Shown: positions 51,927 to 60,945 of the stretch, piece by piece
How positions within the stretch are numbered: the stretch's first letter is position 1
Layout: every line of letters begins with the position of its first letter
Assembly: GCA_041391505.1 (NCBI GenBank)
Contig: JAWKNW010000003.1
Location: forward strand, 186,001-250,000
Origin: Rhodothermales bacterium
Lineage (GTDB): Bacteria > Bacteroidota > Rhodothermia > Rhodothermales > JAHQVL01
Direction: 5' to 3'
Length of the DNA: 64,000 nucleotides
Translations under genes and position numbers: made by a program
Notes under the pieces: model-generated
Databases searched by the model: none
The model's input: only the letters and a program-made list of their open reading frames with translations
What the model was told of the DNA's origin: nothing

Positions 51927-52568
51927 CTAGAGGGTGCCGAACGTCCGGTCACCGGCGTCGCCGAGACCGGGGCGGATGAAGGCGCGTTCGTCGAGCGCGC
52001 GATCGAGCACGGCGGCGACGATGGGGACGTCGGGATGGGTCTCGGACAACCCCTCGACCCCTTCCGGGGCGGCCACTAGGCAGACAAACGTGAACCGCGT
52101 GCCGCCGGCGCGTTTGAGGTGGGCGATGGCTTCGCAGGCGCTCCCGCCCGTCGCGAGCATGGGATCGACGACAAAGATCTCGGACGATTCGAGGCCGGGC
52201 GGGATGTTGCTGTAGTACGGCACCGGCCGGCGCGACTCCTCGTCCCGATACATGCCCAGGTGCCCGACGCGCACCTCGGGCACGTAGCGGACAAAGGCGT
52301 CGACCATGCCGAGTCCGGCGCGCAGGATCGCCACGACCGTGACCTCCCGCGCGAGCCGGTAGCCGGTCGTCGGCTCGAGCGGCGTCTCGATCGGGACGGG
52401 CGTCACCTCGAGCCGGCGCAGGGCCTCATAGGCCAGCATCGCAGCCGCATCCGACATCTTCTGGCGAAATACCCCGTGCGTCGTGCTCCGGTCACGCAGC
52501 AGGGTCAGGTCGCGTTGCAGCAAGGGGTGCTCGACGACCGTGAGCAAGGGATACGTTCGCGATGTCAC
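51927..52568 (-). CDS. upp: Uracil phosphoribosyltransferase
   Basis: The 213-residue protein is of the type I PRTase fold. The PRPP-binding loop is IFVVDPMLATGGSACEAI. The flexible catalytic loop has VGHLGMYRDEES and the uracil-binding end is DRALDERAFIRPGLGDAGDR. It salvages uracil to UMP using PRPP. It lies just after the AGCS symporter gene (10 bp), probably in one transcript. Confidence 0.96.
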   Translation of the reverse strand: MTSRTYPLLTVVEHPLLQRDLTLLRDRSTTHGVFRQKMSDAAAMLAYEALRRLEVTPVPIETPLEPTTGYRLAREVTVVAILRAGLGMVDAFVRYVPEVRVGHLGMYRDEESRRPVPYYSNIPPGLESSEIFVVDPMLATGGSACEAIAHLKRAGGTRFTFVCLVAAPEGVEGLSETHPDVPIVAAVLDRALDERAFIRPGLGDAGDRTFGTL

Positions 52569-52578
52569 GGGGGTGTCC

Positions 52579-54288
52579 TTAGACCGAGGCGCCGGTTTTT
52601 TTCTTCACAGTGACCTTTTCCCACGCACGGCGCTCGAAATAGCTGTCGGTCAGCTGTTTCACGAGCCCGGAGAGCAGCAGGAGTGCGATGACGTTCGGTA
52701 TCGTCACCAGCGAGAGGGCCACGTCGCCGAGGTCCCAGATGGTGGTCACGGCCAGCGTGGCGCCGACGAAGTGCATGATCACATAGACCGTCTTGTACGG
52801 CAGGATGGCCTTTTCTCCGAAGAGGTAGTGCGCGCACCGGTCGCCGTAGTAGCTCCAGCTGATGGCCGTGGACAGCGCGAAGAGGATGACGCAGACGAGC
52901 ACGATCAACCGCCCGAGCCAGCCGAGCCCCATCGGCTCCATGCCGCGTTCGAACGCGAGCGTGGTGAGGGGCGAACTGCTTCGGACGGCGCGTCCGTAGA
53001 GCGTCGTGTACGACTGCCCGCTGGCGTCTTCCGCGCGCGCTTCGGACGGCAGGAGCGTTCCGCTGAACGGCTGCGTGAGGGCCTCGTCGGTGTACAGCCC
53101 GTCGACCGGCACATCGAAATACGCGAGGAGCGCCCCGCCGGCCTCGACGGGTTCGCCGTTCGCCACCTGCCAGCTTCCCGGCGTGGCGGTGGACGTAAAG
53201 CCGCCATCGGGCCCGGCTTCCACGAACGAGATGTTGCCGTCGTTTAGCTCCAGCGTCGTTTCGACCCGCTCGTTGTACACGCCGGTGCCCACGACGACGA
53301 TGCCCGTGATGGTGCAGATGATGATGGTGTCGATAAACGGCTCGAGCAGCGCGACGACGCCTTCGGACACCGGCTCGTCGGTTTTAGCGGCCGAGTGCGC
53401 GATGGGCGCGGAGCCCTGGCCGGCCTCGTTCGAGAACAGGCCTCGCTGCACGCCATATTGCATGGTGAGCAAAAACACCCCGACGCCCGTCCCGGCGACG
53501 CCGGCCGAGGGGTTGAAGGCCTCGCTGAAGATGGTGCTGAACGCGTGCCCGATGGAGTTGGGGTTGGCGAAGATGATGATCAGCGCGCCGAGCACGTAGA
53601 TGAACGCCATGACCGGAGCGAGCACGCCCGTCACCGCGCCGATCCGCCGGATGCCGCCGATGATGACGATGCCCACCAGGCTGGCCGTGATGAGCCCCGT
53701 GATCCACGTGGAGACCCCGAAGTTGTGGTACATCTGGGTGGCGAGCGTATTGGCCTGGATGGCGTTGCCGGTCAGGAACGACGTCAGCATGAGCGCGCAG
53801 GCGAAGAAGACGGCGACGTACTTGGCAGCCTTTTTCCCGTACTTGGCCAGACCGTGTTCGATGTAGTACATCGGGCCGCCGGCGACCGAGCCGGCCCAGT
53901 TCTTCCCGTCCGGCCGCAGCTCCTGGCGGAAATGCTGCGCGAGGGTTACCTCGCTGTATTTCGTGGCCATGCCCAGCAGCGCCGTCATCCACATCCAGAA
54001 CAGCGCGCCGGGGCCGCCCCAGTGGATGGCGATCGCCACGCCGGCGATGTTGCCGATGCCGACCGTCGCCGACAGCGCCGTGGTCAGCGCCTGGAAATGC
54101 GAAACGTCACCGGGGGTGTCGGGGTCGTCGTACCTGCCCGTCGTAACGGCAAAGCCGTGCCCCAGCTTGCGAATCTGGATAAAACCAAGTCGAATCGTGA
54201 GGATCAACCCGACGCCGAGCAGCGCCGTCACGAGGACAGGCGCCAGCAGGCCGTTCATGAATCCGATAAACTGCTCCAGATGCTCCAT
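52579..54288 (-). CDS. Sodium:alanine/amino acid symporter (AGCS family) with a large insertion
   Basis: The 569-residue protein has the AGCS motifs SHFQALTTALSATVGIGNIAG, GGPGALFWMWMTALLGMATK, AGGPMYYIEHGLAK and NEAGQGSAPIAHSAAKT. After the EPFIDTIIICTITGIVVVGTGVY helix there is an insertion of about 110 residues (about 330-445, hydrophilic and rich in Gly/Ser/Asp), where normal members have only a short loop. The usual ALSTAISWSYYGDRC helix then follows. AGCS carriers import alanine, glycine or related amino acids with Na+. The insertion probably lies outside the membrane. Confidence 0.93.
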   Translation of the reverse strand: MEHLEQFIGFMNGLLAPVLVTALLGVGLILTIRLGFIQIRKLGHGFAVTTGRYDDPDTPGDVSHFQALTTALSATVGIGNIAGVAIAIHWGGPGALFWMWMTALLGMATKYSEVTLAQHFRQELRPDGKNWAGSVAGGPMYYIEHGLAKYGKKAAKYVAVFFACALMLTSFLTGNAIQANTLATQMYHNFGVSTWITGLITASLVGIVIIGGIRRIGAVTGVLAPVMAFIYVLGALIIIFANPNSIGHAFSTIFSEAFNPSAGVAGTGVGVFLLTMQYGVQRGLFSNEAGQGSAPIAHSAAKTDEPVSEGVVALLEPFIDTIIICTITGIVVVGTGVYNERVETTLELNDGNISFVEAGPDGGFTSTATPGSWQVANGEPVEAGGALLAYFDVPVDGLYTDEALTQPFSGTLLPSEARAEDASGQSYTTLYGRAVRSSSPLTTLAFERGMEPMGLGWLGRLIVLVCVILFALSTAISWSYYGDRCAHYLFGEKAILPYKTVYVIMHFVGATLAVTTIWDLGDVALSLVTIPNVIALLLLSGLVKQLTDSYFERRAWEKVTVKKKTGASV

Positions 54289-54414
54289 ACGGACTACAGG
54301 TAAGCTTTAATACCCCGTGACCGCCCTCTCCGGACGCCCATGGCGGTGAGTTCAGAACGCGCGATCAGGCTCAACATGTAAGGGCAGGAATCCGCCCCTA
54401 TATGCAAAACACGG

Positions 54415-54454
54415 CGCGTTCGTTGTCATACCTGGTGGGAATTAACGAACGTGC
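54415..54454. promoter_or_regulatory. Inverted repeat upstream of the AGCS gene
   Basis: GCGTTCGTT (54416-54424) faces AACGAACGTGC (54444-54454) over a 19-base loop. It is in the region between ftsE and the AGCS gene, and could be an operator or the end of the ftsE transcript. There is no clear T-run. Confidence 0.4.
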
Positions 54455-54516
54455 CGCAGACACCTGAAAAAAGGTGAGGGAATATAGCGTCCCTGAAACT
54501 GGGTAGCAAATACCGG

Positions 54517-55200
54517 TCAGAGCGACTGGGGATGGACTTCGACCACCTGCTGATTCATCAGCGCGAGCGTGCGGGAGGGGTATTTTTTGACGAGGCGGTA
54601 GTCGTGCGTCGCCATCAGCACGGTCATCCCCTGCTGGTTGAGGCTGAGGAGCAATTTGTGGATTTCGTCCGCGACGCGGGGGTCGAGGTTGCCCGTGGGT
54701 TCGTCGGCCAGCAGGATCCAGGGTTCGTTGACGATGGCCCGGGCGACGGAGACGCGCTGCTGCTCGCCGCCGGAGATCTCGTGGGGAAAGCGCTTGCTCT
54801 TGTGCGACAGCCCCACGCGGGCGAGCACCTGCATGGTGCGCGAGCGGACGAGGTTGCCTTTCTTGCCGGTGACGTGCAGCGCGAAGGCGACGTTGTCGTA
54901 CACGGTGCGGTCCGGCAGGAGCTGAAAATCCTGGTAGATGACGCCCAGGGAACGCCGCAGGTACGGGATGTCGCGGCTCTTGATCGTATCCGACCGGTAA
55001 TCCCCGATGCGCGTCACGCCCTGATCGGGGAGGCGATCCATGTACAGCATGCGCAGCAGCGTGCTCTTGCCGCTGCCCGTCTGGCCGATCAGATACACCA
55101 GTTCTCCCCGATTGATCGTCATCGAGATGTTTTCGAGCACCGACCGCCGCAACCCATTCGGCAATTCGTACGAAACGGATACGTTCTTAAAATCGATCAA
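54517..55200 (-). CDS. ftsE: Cell division ATP-binding protein FtsE
   Basis: The 227-residue ABC ATPase has Walker A LIGQTGSGKSTLLR, signature EISGGEQQRVSVARAI, Walker B WILLADEPTGNLDP and H-loop MATHDYRL. The FtsE-type features VIYQDFQLLPDRTVYDNVAFAL and a short C-terminus are present. FtsE with FtsX activates peptidoglycan amidases at the division site. No ftsX is adjacent in the window; the neighbours are an amino acid symporter and a methyltransferase. Confidence 0.88.
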   Translation of the reverse strand: MIDFKNVSVSYELPNGLRRSVLENISMTINRGELVYLIGQTGSGKSTLLRMLYMDRLPDQGVTRIGDYRSDTIKSRDIPYLRRSLGVIYQDFQLLPDRTVYDNVAFALHVTGKKGNLVRSRTMQVLARVGLSHKSKRFPHEISGGEQQRVSVARAIVNEPWILLADEPTGNLDPRVADEIHKLLLSLNQQGMTVLMATHDYRLVKKYPSRTLALMNQQVVEVHPQSL

Positions 55201-55382
55201 CTTGCGTCAGAGATTTGTCATCGTAGGGCGCCGGCGTGAAAGGAGTCCGGGCACGCCAGGGCAGAGCGCGTAGCACATCGCGGGCCCGTTGCGGGCCGTA
55301 ACCTGTGCGTTAATTGCGCATACGGAGCGTAAGTTTCGGCTTCGCCGACAATATGTGCAACCGGGAACGCGCGGATTCGGCC

Positions 55383-56144
55383 TCAGGCCGGCCGGCGGAC
55401 GATCCAGTGCACGCGTTCGGATTCGTCGTTCGCCTCCTGCGTCGTGAACCCGTCGAAGGCGGAGACGATCTCGAAGCCGGCCTTGAGCACGGGCGCGCGC
55501 ACGTCGTCGATCGTGTAGGCACGCTGGACGTGCCGCTCGAAATACGAGCGCCCGTTCGCATGGACCTCGAAGGTCGTCGTGTGGAGGCGCGTCTCGCGGT
55601 CGTAATGGCTCCCGCGGACATAGGAAAAGTCGTCTTCCTCGCCCTCGTCCTCGAAAAACGCCTCGTTGTTGATCGAGTTGGCCGGCGTGCTCTGGTCGAA
55701 GAAGAAGAGCCCACCCGGCTTTAGCGCGGCGAACGTGCAGGTGAAGAGCCCTTCGAGCCGGGACGGGTCGAGCACGTAGTTGAGGCCGTCGTACAGCAGC
55801 ACGGCCGCGTCGAACGGCTCATCGAAGGCGTAATCGGTGAAGTCCTGCACCTCGAACTGCGCCGGGATCTCCTCGACCTCGGCCTTCCAGCGCGCCTGCT
55901 CGATCATCTCGGGCGAACGGTCGGTCCCGACATATTCGTAATCGCGCAGCGGCTGCAGGGCCACGGCGAACGATCCCGTGCCGCAGCCCAGTTCCAGGAT
56001 GCGCCGGGGTTCGGCGTGATGTTCGTGGAGCACCTTGTCCGTGAACGTGGCCCAGTACTCGTAGGACACGTGCTCCATGATCAGATCGTATCCCTGCGCG
56101 ATGGCGCTGTAGGGGGCTACTTCGACGATATCGGACGGATTCAT
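55383..56144 (-). CDS. Class I SAM-dependent methyltransferase
   Basis: 253 residues from the ATG at 56144 (MNPSDIVEVAPYSA). SAM-binding motif I is ILELGCGTGSFAVAL, motif II/III EYVGTDRSPEMIEQAR, and a later FDAAVLLYDGLNYVLDPSRL. It ends in a FTTQEANDESERVHWIVR beta-hairpin. The substrate is not apparent. The gene follows pdxA by about 50 bp on the same strand. Confidence 0.88.
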   Translation of the reverse strand: MNPSDIVEVAPYSAIAQGYDLIMEHVSYEYWATFTDKVLHEHHAEPRRILELGCGTGSFAVALQPLRDYEYVGTDRSPEMIEQARWKAEVEEIPAQFEVQDFTDYAFDEPFDAAVLLYDGLNYVLDPSRLEGLFTCTFAALKPGGLFFFDQSTPANSINNEAFFEDEGEEDDFSYVRGSHYDRETRLHTTTFEVHANGRSYFERHVQRAYTIDDVRAPVLKAGFEIVSAFDGFTTQEANDESERVHWIVRRPA

Positions 56145-56193
56145 GACGGTAAGGAAAGGCGGAGAGAGATGAGATGAGGAAACAGGACGAGGG

Positions 56194-57219
56194 TCAGGCC
56201 GCATCCGGGGCGCGCAACCGCCGGCGGACCACGTCGAGCGCGAGGAACACCGCGCTGCGCATGCTGCCGGGATCGGCTTCGCCCCGGCCGGCGATATTAA
56301 ACGCCGTGCCGTGGTCCGGCGACGTGCGGATGATCGGGAGGCCGGCCGTGTAGTTGACGCCGGTGCTGAAGGCCAGGGTCTTGAACGGGATGAGCCCCTG
56401 ATCGTGATACATGGCCAGCACGGCGTCGTAATTCCGGTACATCCCGATGGCGAAGAAACCATCGGAGGGGAAGGGGCCGAAGGCGTGGCATCCGTCCTCG
56501 CAGGCGGCTTCTATCGCCGGCAGGATGGTTTCGAGCTCTTCGCGCCCCAGGAGCCCGCCGTCGCCGGCGTGCGGGTTGAGCCCGAGCACCGCGATGCGTG
56601 GCCGCTCGACGCCGAAATCCCGCACCAGGCATTGCCCGATGAGCTGGATCTTCTGCCGGATCGCGTCGACGGTGACCCGGGCCGGCACCTCGGAGATGGC
56701 GATGTGTTCGGTGAGGAGGCCGATGCGCAGCTGGTCCGCCACCATCATCATCGTGTGCCCGCCTACGCCGGTCTTCCGGGCGATGAACTCGGTGTGGCCG
56801 CGGTTCGTATAGCCGGCCATCGCGATCGCCTCCTTGGAGATCGGCGCCGTGACCATCGCCTGGACGCGCCCCTGGAGGCACAGATCGACCGCCGCTTCCA
56901 CCGCCGCCATCGAAACACGCCCCCCCGCTTCCGTGATTTCGCCGAGCTGCATCGCGGGCTCCTCGCCGCCCAGCACATCGAGCACGCGGATGCCGCCCTG
57001 GGGCGGGCCCGCTTCCGACAGGTCGGACACTTCGACGATCTGGTCGGGGTGCATCGGTACGAGGCCGGCGTAATACCGCATCACGGCGACAGAGCCCACG
57101 ACGATCGGATCGATGTACTTCAATATCCGGGAATCCATCAGGGTCTTCAGAACCACTTCCGGTCCGATCCCGTTTGGATCTCCCATGGTCACGGCAATCC
57201 GCGGACGTTCCATGGACAC
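56194..57219 (-). CDS. pdxA: 4-hydroxythreonine-4-phosphate dehydrogenase
   Basis: The 341-residue protein has PdxA motifs: IAVTMGDPNGIGPEVVLK, APISKEAIAMAGY, RGHTEFIARKTG (metal His), GLNPHAGDGGLLGREELE and MYHDQGLIPFKTLAF, with the final IIRTSPDHGTAFNIAGRG. It oxidises 4-phosphohydroxythreonine in pyridoxal phosphate synthesis through the DXP-dependent route. Lengths agree. Start MSMERPRIAV. Confidence 0.97.
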   Translation of the reverse strand: MSMERPRIAVTMGDPNGIGPEVVLKTLMDSRILKYIDPIVVGSVAVMRYYAGLVPMHPDQIVEVSDLSEAGPPQGGIRVLDVLGGEEPAMQLGEITEAGGRVSMAAVEAAVDLCLQGRVQAMVTAPISKEAIAMAGYTNRGHTEFIARKTGVGGHTMMMVADQLRIGLLTEHIAISEVPARVTVDAIRQKIQLIGQCLVRDFGVERPRIAVLGLNPHAGDGGLLGREELETILPAIEAACEDGCHAFGPFPSDGFFAIGMYRNYDAVLAMYHDQGLIPFKTLAFSTGVNYTAGLPIIRTSPDHGTAFNIAGRGEADPGSMRSAVFLALDVVRRRLRAPDAA

Positions 57220-57270
57220 TTCTATATGAACGCGCCGGTCAGGCGCCGGGTTAAAGCACGTCGTACGGCG

Positions 57271-58776
57271 TCAGCGCCGTTTTTTGGGGCTCGCGATCGT
57301 GCGGAGGTACTCCACGAGCAGCCGCACGCCGAAGCCGGTGCCCCCCTTCGTCCGGTAGGACTTGGCCTCGTGCAGAAACGCCGGGCCGGCGATGTCCAGA
57401 TGGATCCAGGGGTAGTCGACGAAGTGCTCGAGGAATTTCGCGGCGGTGATCGAGCTGGCCTCGCGGCCGCCTACGTTTTTCAGGTCGGCGACGTCGCTCT
57501 GAAGCGCGCGCTTGAAGTCGGCGAACATCGGCATGCGATGCACGCGGTCGCCACTGCGCTGGCCGGCTTCCTCGATCATCTCGATCCGGCTCTGCGCCCC
57601 CTCCCCTTCGTTCGTCATCACGGCGGCGACGTCTTTGCCGAGCGAGATTACGGCGGCGCCGGTCAGCGTGGCGATGTCGATCACCAGCTCCGGCTTGTAC
57701 GTCTTCGCATAGCTGAGCGCGTCGGCCAGGATCATGCGACCCTCGGCGTCGGTGTTGAGCACCTCGACGGTGGCGCCGGAGTGCATCCGCACCACCTCGC
57801 CCGGCACGTAGGCCTGCTGGCCGGGCCGGTTGTCGGTCGAGGGGATCAACCCGATCAGGTGCACCGGCAGTTCGAGCCGGGCGACGGCCTCGAAGGTGCC
57901 GATGACGGCCGCGGCGCCGCTCATGTCGGACTTCATGTAATCCATGGAGTCCTTCGTCGGCTTGAGCGACAGGCCGCCCGTGTCGTACACGACCCCCTTG
58001 CCGACGAGCACGATCGGGCGCTGGTTGACCGGGTTTTCCGGCTCCCACGTGAGCACGGTGAAGGTGGGCGGTTCGAGGCTGCCCTTGTTGACGGCGAGGA
58101 GGCCGCCCATCTTTTCTTCCTCGATGAGGGCCTTGTCCCAGACCCAGGCGTCGTAGCCGTGTTTCTTGGCCGACTTTTCGGCCGCGCGGGCCAGAGCGGT
58201 GGCCGTCTTCTCGTCCGGCGACAGGTTGATGAGGTCGCGCGCCGACATCACGCTTTCGGCGATGACCCGGCCGCGCTCGGCGCCGAGCCGGCAGGTTTTT
58301 TCGGCGTCGCTCACGTGAAGGACGAGACGCTGGATTTCTTTCGTCTTCGCCTCCTCCTGCGTCTTGTAATAGAGGTAGCGGTACGAACCCAGCAGGAAGC
58401 CCTCGACGAGGGCCTGGCTCGTCGTTTCCGGGTCGAGGCCGGCGTTCGGGATCACGAACGCCACGGTCTCCGCCTGGCGCTCGACCGCCATGGAGGCGCC
58501 CTGAGCCGCCATGGTGCGGATCGTTTCGGGTTCGGCCGCGCGTTTTTCGCCGAGGCCGAGCAGCGCCAGCCGGCGCGCGCGGGCCTTCTCGGGATAGAGC
58601 ACCACGCTCTTCGACAGCTCGCCGTCGAAGTCGCAAAGCGCCCGGCTTACCGACTCGCCGAAGGCGGTCTTGAGCGCGGCGACGGTATCGTTGAAATCAT
58701 CCTTGGAGACGGGGACCAGAAGCAGGTCTACATCCAGCTCGCTAAAGGGAATGGTGGTAACAGAGACTTTCATCAC
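57271..58776 (-). CDS. pepA: Leucyl aminopeptidase (M17 family)
   Basis: The 501-residue protein has a macro-like N-domain and the M17 catalytic domain. Two-metal ligands and catalytic residues occur in VLVGKGVVYDTGGLSLKPT, SMDYMKSDMSGAAAVIG and the signature NTDAEGRMILADALSYA. The C-terminal part has WIHLDIAGPAF. It is a hexameric zinc or manganese exopeptidase. Its start overlaps the stop of the DHH gene (ATGA), so the two are coupled. Confidence 0.96.
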   Translation of the reverse strand: MMKVSVTTIPFSELDVDLLLVPVSKDDFNDTVAALKTAFGESVSRALCDFDGELSKSVVLYPEKARARRLALLGLGEKRAAEPETIRTMAAQGASMAVERQAETVAFVIPNAGLDPETTSQALVEGFLLGSYRYLYYKTQEEAKTKEIQRLVLHVSDAEKTCRLGAERGRVIAESVMSARDLINLSPDEKTATALARAAEKSAKKHGYDAWVWDKALIEEEKMGGLLAVNKGSLEPPTFTVLTWEPENPVNQRPIVLVGKGVVYDTGGLSLKPTKDSMDYMKSDMSGAAAVIGTFEAVARLELPVHLIGLIPSTDNRPGQQAYVPGEVVRMHSGATVEVLNTDAEGRMILADALSYAKTYKPELVIDIATLTGAAVISLGKDVAAVMTNEGEGAQSRIEMIEEAGQRSGDRVHRMPMFADFKRALQSDVADLKNVGGREASSITAAKFLEHFVDYPWIHLDIAGPAFLHEAKSYRTKGGTGFGVRLLVEYLRTIASPKKRR

Positions 58777-59849
58777 CGCGGTCTGTGCGACTTACTGGCT
58801 AGAAGTGAGGAGTAGTAGGACGCGTCTTCGCCGTCCAGTTCGCCGTCGCCGGTGTGGTCGGCGGGAACGTCGATGAATCGGGGCGCGCGCTCCAGGGTCT
58901 CGGCGATGACATCGTCGAGCGGACGCCGTTCGACGAACGCGCCCGAGGCGTTGCGATGGCCGCCGCCGCCGAGGGAGCGCGCCCACTCGTGCACGTGCGT
59001 CTCACCGCGCGACCGGAAGCTGATCTTGATCCCGCGGGCCGTTTCGAGAAACATCACGGCCACGCGTACGCCTTCGATCGACATGGCGTAGTTGACAAAT
59101 CCGTCGGCCTCTTCGGAATCCGCCCGGGTCTCGTTCAGCATGCGCTGGGAGATGACGATGTAGCCGACGGTGCCCTGGTACCGCAGCGTCAGGGTGCCCA
59201 GCACCTGGGCCAGCAGCCGCAGACTTTCGGCCGAGCGCGATTCGTAGATGGCGGTGTAGATCTCGGCCGGCGACAGCGATCCCCGTGCGATGAGATCGCC
59301 GACGATATGGTGCACGGCCGGCGTGACGGAGCTGAACCGGAACGAGCCGGTGTCCGTGAGGATGGCCGCGTAGAGCGGCGTCGCGATCGAGGCGTCGATG
59401 AGATCGGCGTCGTGGTGCGCGATGAGTTCGTAGACCAGCTCGCCGGCCGACGAGGCCGTATCCCGCACGTACATCGCATCAAACCACTGCTCGGGCCCGG
59501 TGTGATGGTCGATGAGGACCTTCCGCGCGGAGCTGCCACGGATCGGGCCGGCCATCTGGCCTACCCGGTCGATGGCGTTCGTGTCGACGACGATGATCGT
59601 ATCCGCGCGGTCGATGCGCTCACGCTGGGCGAGCGACTGGTCGAACGTCTGGATTTCGCGCACCCCGGGCAGCCATCCCAGGTTCATGGGAGGCGGGTCG
59701 CTGTTTATCATCTCGACCGTTTTGCCCAACTTCTGCAAGAACAACCCGAGCGCCAGTTGCGAACCGATGGCATCGCCATCCGGCCGCACATGGGTCGTTA
59801 TCACTACATGCTGGCCGGCCAGCAGGCCGGCTAGAAACTGATCGATCAT
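58773..59849 (-). CDS. DHH/DHHA1 phosphoesterase (NrnA-like)
   Basis: The 358-residue protein has DHH motifs: TTHVRPDGDAIGSQLALG, IIVVDTNAIDRVGQMAG, KVLIDHHTGPEQW and PLYAAILTDTGSFRFSS. The DHHA1 motif is SLGGGGHRNASGAF. It is of the nanoRNase/pAp-phosphatase NrnA type. The last 20 residues (DHTGDGELDGEDASYY) look like an EF-hand or dockerin-like calcium loop, which is not usual for NrnA. Confidence 0.9.
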   Translation of the reverse strand: MIDQFLAGLLAGQHVVITTHVRPDGDAIGSQLALGLFLQKLGKTVEMINSDPPPMNLGWLPGVREIQTFDQSLAQRERIDRADTIIVVDTNAIDRVGQMAGPIRGSSARKVLIDHHTGPEQWFDAMYVRDTASSAGELVYELIAHHDADLIDASIATPLYAAILTDTGSFRFSSVTPAVHHIVGDLIARGSLSPAEIYTAIYESRSAESLRLLAQVLGTLTLRYQGTVGYIVISQRMLNETRADSEEADGFVNYAMSIEGVRVAVMFLETARGIKISFRSRGETHVHEWARSLGGGGHRNASGAFVERRPLDDVIAETLERAPRFIDVPADHTGDGELDGEDASYYSSLLASKSHRPR

Positions 59850-59984
59850 ACGTCCACGTTTGCCCCAAAATTTTCAGCCCCTCATGAACGCAATCCCCTT
59901 GATTTTGTTCGTTCACCGCCCCGTGCTTCCGGTGCCGCCGCGTAATGTTCTGGGAATCCTCACCAAAAACCGGCGCCGGGGCCG

Positions 59985-60941
59985 TCATCCCACCACGTCC
60001 CGAAACCGGGCCATATCGATATTTCCGCCGCACAACACGACCACGGCGCGGGCGCCCGCGGGCATCGGGCTGGCGGCGGCGTAGGCGAGCAGGCCGGCGA
60101 GCCCCACCCCGGCGGCGCCCTCCACCACGACGCGGTGCTCGTAGAACAGCCGCTTCATGGCCGAGGCGATGGCGGCTTCGTCGACCGCCACCCAGTCGTC
60201 GACCCATTTCGCGCAGAGGTCGAACGTGATCGCGCCGGCCTCGATGCCGCCGGCCGTCCCGTCGCTCAGCGTGGGCTCGGTGGGCATGTCGACGATGCGG
60301 CCGCACTCGACGGAGACCTTCATGACGGGCGAGTTCGCCGGCAGGCAGCCCACGATGCGCGCCGCAGGGTGCGCGGCCTTCAGACAGGCCGCAATACCGG
60401 ATATCAGGCCGCCGCCGCCTACCGGCACGAAAACCCGATCGACGCTCCCCAGCCGGGCCAGGATCTCCAGGCCGATCGTGCCCTGCCCGCAGACCACGTC
60501 GGGATCGTTATAGGGTGAGATGAAGACGGCGCCGGTCCGCGTCGCCTCGTCCCGCGCGAACCGCTCGGTCTCGACGCTGTCGGTCCCGTGAAACCGCAGC
60601 TGCGCGCCCATCGCCTCGAGGAGAGCCCGCTTCTGAGGACTCACGGTTTCGGGCAGCACGATGGCGCCTTGCCGGCCCAGCTTCGCCATGCCGTAGGCCA
60701 TCGCCAGCCCGTGATTGCCGGTGGAGGCCGTGACGACGGGGACGCCGGCCGGGGTTTGCATCAGGGCGTTGAGCGCGCCGCGCACCTTGAACGAGCGGGT
60801 GATCTGGAGGCACTCCATCTTGAGATGCACCTCGGCGCCGACATCCCGGCCGATCGCCGGGGCGGGCTCGAGCAGGGTTTCCCAGATGTAGGGCCGGATG
60901 CGTTCCGCCGCGGCTTCGATCGCTCCGAGCGTGATCGGCAT
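59985..60941 (-). CDS. Threonine dehydratase-like PLP enzyme (second copy)
   Basis: 318 residues from the ATG at 60941. The PLP Lys is in ITRSFKVRGALNAL, with VTASTGNHGLAMAYG and VFVPVGGGGLISGIA. There is no ACT domain. It is distinct from the paralogue at 18166-19152 (SFKVRG against AFKFRG). The C-terminal region ends VVLCGGNIDMARF. The upstream hypothetical gene ends 4 bp before it, so the two are probably co-transcribed. Confidence 0.88.
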   Translation of the reverse strand: MPITLGAIEAAAERIRPYIWETLLEPAPAIGRDVGAEVHLKMECLQITRSFKVRGALNALMQTPAGVPVVTASTGNHGLAMAYGMAKLGRQGAIVLPETVSPQKRALLEAMGAQLRFHGTDSVETERFARDEATRTGAVFISPYNDPDVVCGQGTIGLEILARLGSVDRVFVPVGGGGLISGIAACLKAAHPAARIVGCLPANSPVMKVSVECGRIVDMPTEPTLSDGTAGGIEAGAITFDLCAKWVDDWVAVDEAAIASAMKRLFYEHRVVVEGAAGVGLAGLLAYAAASPMPAGARAVVVLCGGNIDMARFRDVVG

Positions 60942-60945
60942 GGGG

